DNA from: SIG78 sp045635745
GTDB taxonomy: Bacteria; Verrucomicrobiota; Lentisphaeria; Victivallales; Victivallaceae
Assembly: GCA_045635745.1 (NCBI GenBank)
Contig: JAZTWG010000016.1
Coordinates: forward strand, 1-34,513
Length of the DNA: 34,513 bases
Direction: 5' to 3'
Shown: positions 1 to 6,323 of the stretch, piece after piece
Layout of the letters: the number at the start of each line of letters is the position of its first letter
Position numbering within the stretch: position 1 is the first letter of the stretch
Notes under the pieces: generated by a model
Database searches by the model: none
Seen by the model: the letters and a program-made list of their open reading frames with translations, nothing else
Told to the model about the DNA's origin: nothing
Made by a program: the position numbers and the translations under genes

Positions 1-140
1 TTGCCAGCAATCTGAAATCTTTTGCCGAACGGGATGCAAAAATCGAAAAGGGTACGGTAATTTATGCCGGTGACTTGAAACGCTCCGGTAATCCTGCTGC
101 GGTCAACTTTGTCAACACCGCAGAGGTTATACCGAAATAA
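1..140 (+). CDS. C-terminal end of an unidentified protein (partial)
   Basis: An open frame (codons in register with position 3) enters from the left edge and stops with TAA at 138-140, giving about 45 residues ending in VNTAEVIPK. The composition looks like real coding sequence and the GC is like that of the chromosomal genes, unlike the AT-rich gene that follows. The tail (GTVIYAGDLKRSG, then a short basic end) is reminiscent of the C-terminal domain of DUF4143-type AAA ATPases, but the piece is too short to name. The family is a guess. Confidence 0.45.
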   Translation, partial: ASNLKSFAERDAKIEKGTVIYAGDLKRSGNPAAVNFVNTAEVIPK

Positions 141-169
141 GCTGATACGGGGATGTCTTATGGAAGGGT

Positions 170-199
170 TTGATAAAACTATAACATCCTGATTAAAAT
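170..199 (+). promoter_or_regulatory. Candidate sigma70-type promoter for the MBL gene at 260
   Basis: TTGATA at 170-175 and TAAAAT at 194-199 are separated by 18 bp, about 60 bp upstream of the start codon. Both boxes are close to consensus, but the region is AT-rich so chance matches are likely. Confidence 0.35.
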
Positions 200-259
200 A
201 AGATGTAATAGATTCTTCGTTTTAATGGAAAAACTAAATTTGGAGCAGGAAAGAAAGCA

Positions 260-1393
260 ATGGCAAAAGTTTACTTTTTCAATGTTGGTCATGGTGAAGC
301 AATACTTATAAAATATCCTAATCTGCGGATAATTCGAGATTTCGGCAGATCTCGTTTTGCTAAAGATACTGCTTTTTCGTGTCATATTGAAAAATTGGCT
401 TATCATTGGGTAACTAATCGAACATTGTATGCAAATGATAATATCACCGATATTGCAATATTATCTCATTTGCACGAAGATCATTTTAGTGGTTTCATAG
501 AACTTCATAAAAATTACAATCAAAAATTTTTCAAGAAAGCGTTTATTCCTTGGTTATCTTTTGATGAGCTTAATGCAGTAGGAGGTTTTATACTGCAAAT
601 AAACTTATTTCTGGCAAGGTTTTATTGCAATACGCCATACCAAAACAACAACCAATACAAAAAGACATTAAAAATCATTCCAGTTTTATTTGATCTTTCC
701 GAAGAATTATATTGTGTGAGAGCTGGACACACGTTTAATGAAATCCCTGACAAAAACAATGTTTATTGGCCTTCTCTAAATTCCAATGAGGTCGATTCAA
801 AAGATTTGAATGATTTTAATGATATAATAAACTCTTGCTTGCATGAACGCAATGTAGGAGCTTTTAAAGAAGATTCTCAACAATTACTGGAGCGAATTAA
901 ATTTTTGATTGATAATAAAAGTATTAATCACAATCCTCAAAATACAATAGATTTTATTGATTTTATTTCTGAAAAAGTTCTTGATAAACGACCTACTCAA
1001 AAAGAATCAGAAAGATTAAGATATATGTCCTCAAAATATATTGATAATAACAGTATTATTTTTGCTATTGAAGACAAAGCCCTTTTCCTAAGTGATGCTG
1101 ATGATAAATGTGTGAGTGATGCTTTAAACGGTATTACTGCACGTGAATACAAATACATAAAAGCTGGACATCATGGAAATCGAGGAGTTCAACCTCTCAA
1201 CGCATTAAATTTTAAGTCAGATGAAGTGATTTGTTGTTGCGGTCCAGCCCACAGAAAATGGAGGGGGCCTTCCGTGGATTATTCAACGATTGGAAAAAAC
1301 TATTGTACTGATTGGAACGATAATTCTGACAAATGGAGTAATAAAAATTTGTTTATGTTTGAAAAGAAAAGTGTTATTTCAAGAAAATTATAA
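260..1393 (+). CDS. MBL-fold metallohydrolase, ComEC/Rec2-like, AT-rich
   Basis: A 377-residue protein of the metallo-beta-lactamase fold. The N-terminal strand VYFFNVGHGEA is typical of the ComEC/Rec2-like branch. The metal-binding HxHxDH motif is at about residues 70-75 (HLHEDH), followed by a late Asp (FLSDADD, about 275) and a GHHG ligand motif (about 302), so the metal site appears complete. There is no signal peptide or membrane segment, so it should be cytosolic. AGGAAAG lies 7 bases before the ATG. The gene is clearly more AT-rich than its surroundings and ends 25 bp before copy 1 of a long direct repeat, which suggests horizontal acquisition. Stand-alone proteins of this branch occur in defence and stress loci, but no partner gene is visible here and the substrate is unknown. 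Confidence 0.85.
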   Translation: MAKVYFFNVGHGEAILIKYPNLRIIRDFGRSRFAKDTAFSCHIEKLAYHWVTNRTLYANDNITDIAILSHLHEDHFSGFIELHKNYNQKFFKKAFIPWLSFDELNAVGGFILQINLFLARFYCNTPYQNNNQYKKTLKIIPVLFDLSEELYCVRAGHTFNEIPDKNNVYWPSLNSNEVDSKDLNDFNDIINSCLHERNVGAFKEDSQQLLERIKFLIDNKSINHNPQNTIDFIDFISEKVLDKRPTQKESERLRYMSSKYIDNNSIIFAIEDKALFLSDADDKCVSDALNGITAREYKYIKAGHHGNRGVQPLNALNFKSDEVICCCGPAHRKWRGPSVDYSTIGKNYCTDWNDNSDKWSNKNLFMFEKKSVISRKL

Positions 1394-1418
1394 TAAATGC
1401 TTCAGTTGAAATTCCGCT

Positions 1419-1680
1419 GTTTTATGCTATATTTTTGTGTCTTCAAATCAACAGGGTTGATGGTTTGATTCCCGTTTGGAGATTGGCTGATTGGCATTCA
1501 AAAAAGTTCCCCATTTATTCCCCATTATGATGGAATATTCCCCATAAATGGCCCGTTTGGGTAAAGTCGCATTTGAGTTGATTAAGTGCTATAACGTGCA
1601 AGTTTGAGGGTAAAATGGACAAAATAAGCAATTTTTGAGCTTGAAACAGATCCGGTAATCGCCCCCGCTCCGGGTACCAT
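1419..1680. repeat. Long direct repeat, copy 1 (about 262 bp)
   Basis: This stretch matches 14068-14327 almost base for base, with a handful of substitutions and small indels, in the same orientation. It contains three TTCCCCAT words in its middle, an inverted pair CCATTTAT/ATAAATGG around them, and ends in CGCTCCGGGTACCAT. It is non-coding by inspection. It lies between the MBL gene and a broken integrase, so it may be an attachment-site region or the end of a mobile element. Confidence 0.9.
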
Positions 1681-1695
1681 TTTTACGCTCAAAAG

Positions 1696-1738
1696 AGCCT
1701 TTTGAAGTACCATTGAGTACCATTCAAAAGGCTTTTTT
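1696..1738 (+). terminator. Rho-independent terminator
   Basis: A perfect 11-bp stem (AGCCTTTTGAA at 1696-1706 with TTCAAAAGGCT at 1723-1733) is followed directly by further T residues, six Ts in all at 1733-1738. The loop repeats the word GTACCATT (1707-1714 and 1717-1724). The same word is at the end of the direct repeat at 1674-1681, so this may double as an integrase recognition area. Confidence 0.75.
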
Positions 1739-1843
1739 CATATCCCAACAGCTCTCTTGGGCTCTCTTTGATACTCAATATATTTACCGGAACACGGTTC
1801 AATTTATTTTATGTCATGAAAAACAATTTTTGAAGGTGTTTTT

Positions 1844-2463
1844 ATGGCTGTAAAATCTGTTCGTTTGAGTGTTGGCTCAATCTTTCCCAAAGATCCGGGA
1901 AAAATTTATTTTTACCGTTATCAAGTTGACGGTCGCCGCAAAACCGTCAGCTTGCAAACAACTAACCGTGCCGAGGCTTTACGCAAAGCCGAAGAGTTTA
2001 TTCCGATCATCAAGGCGACTTCTCCGGAAGTCATCGCCGCCCACGTTCAGCAAGCAAAAGGCTTTGCCACCGCCAAACGGGATTTACCTTTAAGCGGCAT
2101 CTGGGATTATTATTCCATGCATCCAGATCGTGCCAATCCGGCAACTATCCATGAGCAGCTGCAATATAAAACTTCGCTGATGGAGTTTATCCATTTTCTC
2201 AATAATCCCTCTATACCGGTTCGCAATATCACTTTTCAAGATACGGAAAACTTTGCCAAACATCTCCGCAAAACCGATATTGCCGTATCCACTCACAACC
2301 GCAAACTAAAACGAATCCGCCGTGTGTTTACGGTCTTAAAAGAATATTACACAGGAGATAATCCGTTTCACTCCCCGGTATCAGGGATAGGCAAAAACTT
2401 GTACTGTTTTTTGATGAAGGCGAAATCATTGCCATACTGGAGATCCGTAAAGTAGATAAATAA
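1844..2463 (+). pseudogene. Tyrosine recombinase/integrase, truncated and frameshifted
   Basis: The N-terminal ~170 residues match the layout of phage-type tyrosine recombinases. There is a basic arm-type binding region (PGKIYFYRYQVDGRRKTVSL), then a SAM-like core-binding helix bundle (about residues 85-170) ending in HNRKLKRIRRVFTVLKEYY and GDNPF. After NPF the annotated frame degenerates. A shifted frame from about 2365 to the TAA at 2461-2463 reads KLVLFFDEGEIIAIL, which resembles the start of the catalytic domain. The catalytic domain with its R-H-R-Y residues is then missing altogether. The gene is therefore dead by both frameshift and truncation. It starts 163 bp after copy 1 of the direct repeat, which suggests the remains of an integrative element. 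Confidence 0.8.
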
Positions 2464-2719
2464 CCCATGCAAAAGACAGAATATCATGAAATATAAAAAT
2501 CATGATTTTTCAGGCTTACGGGAGTTTGTTTTTTCGCTGCCCGCAGCTTGGGAGAAAAACCGGGATTCATCGGGTTTTATTTTGTATTTTCTCAAAGAGA
2601 TGTTATAGTATTCAGGGGGATATAAAGATATGAAAGCGGTTCAGGAGATGTTGCTCTTAAGCCGGTAAAATCTGATAAACCCATTTACGGTACGCCCACA
2701 CGCAGGTATATCGGCAAAA
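2464..2719. other. Intergenic region with palindromes, upstream of the GntR-type regulator
   Basis: There is a perfect 16-bp palindrome at 2495-2510 (AAAAATCATGATTTTT) and a weaker hairpin around 2553-2580 (AAAACC...GGTTTT) that may terminate the integrase remnant. A 13-codon open frame at 2630-2668 sits 11 bp after AGGGGGA. No gene is otherwise supported. The 16-bp palindrome could be an operator, which is inference. Confidence 0.4.
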
Positions 2720-3823
2720 ATGGAAAATCTTAAGAGTATTATGCAGAAAAACAGTAAATATACAATTATCAAACGGGCAATCAAAGAACAGGTTGCCGCC
2801 GGTAAATATAAAACATCTGCTTTGCCGGACAGACGCGAGATGGCAGCACTTTTCAAAACAACCACCGCCACTTGCAACAAGGCTGTCAATGAGCTTATCC
2901 GCGAAGGCGTTCTGAAAACTATCCGGGGAAAAGGCACTTTTCAGCATCCGGATTTCGGCAAAACAATGCGTAAACTCTATATCTGGATACCCGGTTTGAG
3001 TCAGCCTTTTTATGTGAAGATCGCCGAAATATTGGCACGGTTGGCTCCTGAGTATAATTATTCGGAAGTAACGGTCATCCCCAAACGCTGGTTTGTCCGC
3101 AGCGAGGGGCAAATACTGCAGGAGCAGCTTAATGACCCTAAGGCAGATATATTTATGTATTCGCTGCATTCTAATCAAACTCTGCCGCTGATCTTAAAGC
3201 ACCCGGAGCGTTTTGTGGTGTTGCGCATCACTGATCGCATACTTGACGGCAAGGTAATAAGAGGGTATATCCAACGAATTGAAGGCGAACAACTTTCGAT
3301 GGAATACCTTATCAAAAAAGGGCATCGCCGGATCATGCATATATCCACCCAATATCTCCGGGGCATACCTGCCGGTTATCGCGATGGGTACCGACGGGCT
3401 TTAGAGAAATACAATATACCCTTCAACCGTCATTTGCGTTTTTCATTTGTTCAATGGGATATATCGGATATTGTAGAAAAACAGAAGATGATCGACGGCT
3501 GTATACAGCGTTATTTGCGATTTGCTGACCGCCCCACTGCGGTATTTTGTCATACCAACGAAGTGGCGGCAATGTTTCTTTCGGCGTGTATCAAGAATAA
3601 TATACAGGTGCCGGAAGAGCTTTCCATAGCCTCTTACGAAGGCAAATATATGACGCAATTCGGCGGGTACGAGATAACTACGGTGGGCCCGGATTTGGAT
3701 GTTTCCTTGCGGGAACTTATGGAACGATTGTCCGGGCGAAAAGGTAACGGCCCGGAGGATATAAAATTTGAAATGCACCTGATCGAAGGCAACACGGTCA
3801 GGAACCTGTCCTGTGAAAAGTAA
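2720..3823 (+). CDS. GntR-type HTH / LacI-type sensor transcriptional regulator
   Basis: A 367-residue regulator with the AraR-like fusion layout. A GntR winged helix covers about residues 14-77 (recognition region TTTATCNKAVNELIREGVLKTI, wing RGKGTF). It is followed by a periplasmic-binding-protein-like sugar sensor from about residue 83 to 355, with VFCHTNEVAAMFLSACIKNN and VPEELSIASYEG typical of the LacI sensor second lobe. Such proteins repress sugar-utilization genes and respond to a sugar or sugar phosphate. No good Shine-Dalgarno precedes the ATG at 2720, and the ATG at 2741 is an alternative start. It is convergent with the MBL gene at 3840-5099. Its target could be that gene or the glycan cluster at 5444-10990. 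The ligand cannot be read from the sequence. Confidence 0.85.
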   Translation: MENLKSIMQKNSKYTIIKRAIKEQVAAGKYKTSALPDRREMAALFKTTTATCNKAVNELIREGVLKTIRGKGTFQHPDFGKTMRKLYIWIPGLSQPFYVKIAEILARLAPEYNYSEVTVIPKRWFVRSEGQILQEQLNDPKADIFMYSLHSNQTLPLILKHPERFVVLRITDRILDGKVIRGYIQRIEGEQLSMEYLIKKGHRRIMHISTQYLRGIPAGYRDGYRRALEKYNIPFNRHLRFSFVQWDISDIVEKQKMIDGCIQRYLRFADRPTAVFCHTNEVAAMFLSACIKNNIQVPEELSIASYEGKYMTQFGGYEITTVGPDLDVSLRELMERLSGRKGNGPEDIKFEMHLIEGNTVRNLSCEK

Positions 3824-3839
3824 AAACAGTCAAAGTGTA

Positions 3840-5099
3840 TTACTTGCTGTTTGACCAATATTCATATTGCCTGAGTACACGCATCTCTTCATCGGAAGCA
3901 TCCACACAAGTCACACTGAATTTTTTCCCTTCCCGGGGCACAGTTATCACTACATGGGCACCTTTGCCGCAAACTTCAGGAGCAATGTCCCGGAAAAATC
4001 CTCTGTTGCCGACTTCCCGGCACCGTTCGGCGGTAAACACAGTTGGGAAAATTGTGCGTTCTCCCGGGTAAAGCGATCGATCAGCCAACCGTTCCAAGAC
4101 CTGATCGCCCACATGCAGCTGATCCCACACCGGAGCGAGCCACACTTGGGCCTGCAAAGCTTTGACCAATGCTTCGGGCATGGAAAAACGACCGTGATGG
4201 GTGATTTTTGCCGCATCGACCGGTGGGAGTTCTGCAGCGAGCAGATCTTCAGTTTTGCTCCGGGAACCATCTTTATTCAGTACCGAGTCACTGAAATCTC
4301 CGGCGGTAAAAAAGGCAAACGCCCCATACCGCAGCAGAAAACCGCAGCTCATGCCGTTTTCATGGCTGGTTTTTGCCGGATCCTGATCATCGCAATAGAG
4401 ATCTTTTATGGAGCCGTCTTTGCAGAGAATTCTGCCATTGGCGGCAATATTGGTGATTTGAAAATCCTTGATTTCTTCCGGTGCATGGCACAAACAAAGC
4501 TGATCGGTTCTGCCCGGCTTAAACTGTTGGATCGTTAATCCATCGCGCTGCTGCAAAGCCGCATAAAGTTTTTGTATATGTTCAAGAGTATCCGGCGGGA
4601 ACTCAAAGCCGTGGGGCGTAATATGCTTTGCACCACCCCGGTCAAGGGCAGTTTTGAACGAAAGTGTTTCTGCCGCCAATGCAAAACCACTGCGGTAACA
4701 GCCGGGCAGGGGAGTACCTTCCCGCTTTTTGGTCTGCCAAGCTGCCGAACCGCAGTGGTCGGCGTGAAAGTGTGATAACATCATGTAATCTATCAGCGGG
4801 CGATCTTCCCGCCGCGGCGTATTTGACGGCAACACCCGGCAGATGTATCGGGCGATCCAGTCGCCCGCCAGCCGTTCCGGGCCGGGAACGACCGGCACCG
4901 CATATTCCAGGCGGGTCAAGGCGGGGTGATCTCCGCAATCAAGCAGCATGGTCGTACTATCCGGGAAGATGAAAAATATGGATTCTGCCACACCGGTATG
5001 GATAAAATGTATCTGCAATTCGCCCAATTGCCAATTCTGCTTGAATTTTTCAAAATTCGGAGATTTTGTTGGCTTTAACTCTTTCATTTCCTGATACAT
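3840..5099 (-). CDS. MBL-fold metallohydrolase, ComEC/Rec2-like
   Basis: A 419-residue cytosolic protein. An N-terminal strand pair (LQIHFIHTGVAESIFFIFP, then MLLDCGDH) leads to the metal motif HFHADH (about 110-115). Later ligands are AGDFSD (about 270) and ITHHGRF (about 300). The order matches the ComEC/Rec2-like MBL branch and the metal site appears intact. It is not a close copy of the AT-rich MBL protein at 260-1393. The gene stands alone on the minus strand with a consensus-like promoter at 5335-5363 and a leader of about 230 nt filled by a long palindrome. It converges on the GntR-type regulator with a 16-bp gap. Substrate and pathway are unknown. Confidence 0.85.
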   Translation of the reverse strand: MYQEMKELKPTKSPNFEKFKQNWQLGELQIHFIHTGVAESIFFIFPDSTTMLLDCGDHPALTRLEYAVPVVPGPERLAGDWIARYICRVLPSNTPRREDRPLIDYMMLSHFHADHCGSAAWQTKKREGTPLPGCYRSGFALAAETLSFKTALDRGGAKHITPHGFEFPPDTLEHIQKLYAALQQRDGLTIQQFKPGRTDQLCLCHAPEEIKDFQITNIAANGRILCKDGSIKDLYCDDQDPAKTSHENGMSCGFLLRYGAFAFFTAGDFSDSVLNKDGSRSKTEDLLAAELPPVDAAKITHHGRFSMPEALVKALQAQVWLAPVWDQLHVGDQVLERLADRSLYPGERTIFPTVFTAERCREVGNRGFFRDIAPEVCGKGAHVVITVPREGKKFSVTCVDASDEEMRVLRQYEYWSNSK

Positions 5100-5159
5100 T
5101 CTTCAAAAAATGGTGATGTCTAAAATTTTGTAAAACTTAAGTGTTAATTTACCTTTATT

Positions 5160-5324
5160 GAAGCAATTTCAAAAGTCGATTAAAAAAAGATTGAAAAAGC
5201 ACCATTGATGAATAGGGGAGAGAAGTTTGAGCACGGCTACTCGTAGAGTAACCATCTCAAATGCTCCATTTGCTAAGCACAATGGGGATTTTCAAGGGTT
5301 TTTAAGAACTTTTGAAATTGCCTC
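5160..5324 (-). promoter_or_regulatory. Long imperfect palindrome (about 165 bp), probable structured leader or MITE-like element
   Basis: The two halves pair along most of their length. Outer arms are 5160-5176 with 5308-5324 (one mismatch in 17). Next come TTGAAAA (5191-5197) with TTTTCAA (5289-5295) and CCATTG (5202-5207) with CAATGG (5280-5285). Then TTTGAG pairs with CTCAAA, and the tip is GGCTACTC-GTA-GAGTAACC (5235-5253). The promoter at 5335-5363 would start transcription just outside the palindrome base, so in the minus-strand transcript it forms the leader of the MBL gene. TATT flanks both ends, compatible with a 4-bp target duplication of a miniature transposable element. Confidence 0.7.
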
Positions 5325-5334
5325 TATTGTTATA

Positions 5335-5363
5335 AATATACCACACAAATTGTGATTTGTCAA
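5335..5363 (-). promoter_or_regulatory. Strong sigma70-type promoter with operator-like palindrome
   Basis: On the minus strand TTGACA (5358-5363) is followed after exactly 17 bp by TATATT (5335-5340). The spacer holds the palindrome CACAAATTGTG (5344-5354), placed as a repressor operator would be. It would drive the MBL gene at 3840-5099 through the palindromic leader. Confidence 0.7.
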
Positions 5364-5443
5364 AAATGCCAAAACTATAGATTGCAGCGATGTGCCATCT
5401 TACTTTGATTTTTCAACCAATTCAGGACGAAAAACAAAAATTT

Positions 5444-6310
5444 TCAAAATTCAAAAACATCCCCGTCATTGGCTACCACCATCTGGTAATCAAAGTTTTT
5501 GGAAAACTCCGGAAAAACTCTTTCGTTTTTCCCTGCCACATGGTTGAATACCAGTTTGCGGGGGCGGATCTTTTTGAATAAATCCACACACTTCATAGCT
5601 TCCAAATGGGTAAATTCACACAAAACCAAATCGGCATCTTTTGCTTCTTTGACCGGAAAATCAGTAAAGTTTTTAGCTAAATCCCCGGTGCAGAGCAGTT
5701 TTTTGCCCTCAAACTCCATTAAAAAGCTGTAAGATGGCAAATATTGATCTTCCCACTTGAAGTGCCTGTTGGGTATGGCGGTAACTTTCATAAATCCGTC
5801 ATCGTAGAACAAGCCGGGTTTGATCATCTTGTATTTGATCCGTTCTTTTTGTCCGCCCCGGAATTGGGTTGCCATTAATTTATCAAAGGCGGTGATGGCA
5901 TCGGCATCCGGCAGGTGGACTTCGGGCCAGAAGCCCTTCCAGAGCGATTTTCGGGTGTAAGGACCGTACTTGACCATGCGGTTTTTGAGAAAACCCGGCA
6001 GCCCGCCGAAGTGATCTTCGTGCATGTGGGTAATGAATACAGCTCTTATGGAGTTGAAATCCAGTTTTTTTCGGATGATTGACGCTGTAACCGGTCCCCC
6101 AGCATCAATGAGATAAGCTCCATGCGAGGTCTGCAAAAAAGTGCAGGAGTTGTTGCGGGTCTGGGAGGGATTGCCCGCTCCCGTACCCAGTGTAATAAGT
6201 TTTGCCGCAGCTTTTGCACGGGCTTTTTCTACGGGAGCCGCTGCCGGAGAGGTAGTTGACAACAAACCGGCAACTGCCACAGCTGTAAGGATTTTTCTTG
6301 TGCAAAACAT
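5444..6310 (-). CDS. Exported MBL-fold hydrolase, ribonuclease Z-like
   Basis: About 288 residues when started at the ATG at 6308-6310, which gives a clean signal peptide (MFCTRKILTAVAVAGLLSTT, then PAAAP). A start upstream at 6400 would run into the preceding gene and bury the signal peptide. The body follows the RNase Z/arylsulfatase-like MBL pattern: LITLGTGAGNP, LIDAGG, the metal motif THMHEDHFGGLPG (about residues 93-105), LLCTGDLAKN and the late FNHVAG. With a signal peptide the protein should act outside the cytoplasm, so tRNA processing is unlikely. It follows the DUF4838 gene by 13 bp and is probably co-transcribed with it. A hydrolase acting on an ester or lactone released from a glycan is a possible role, which is inference. 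Confidence 0.85.
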   Translation of the reverse strand: MFCTRKILTAVAVAGLLSTTSPAAAPVEKARAKAAAKLITLGTGAGNPSQTRNNSCTFLQTSHGAYLIDAGGPVTASIIRKKLDFNSIRAVFITHMHEDHFGGLPGFLKNRMVKYGPYTRKSLWKGFWPEVHLPDADAITAFDKLMATQFRGGQKERIKYKMIKPGLFYDDGFMKVTAIPNRHFKWEDQYLPSYSFLMEFEGKKLLCTGDLAKNFTDFPVKEAKDADLVLCEFTHLEAMKCVDLFKKIRPRKLVFNHVAGKNERVFPEFSKNFDYQMVVANDGDVFEF

Positions 6311-6323
6311 TATAAACGCTTTC

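Noticed and set aside
1650..1680. tRNA-like 3' end (GGGTACCA) as an integration site
   Set aside because: The bases before it cannot form a T-arm with the conserved TTC loop, and no matching tRNA body is present upstream in either copy.
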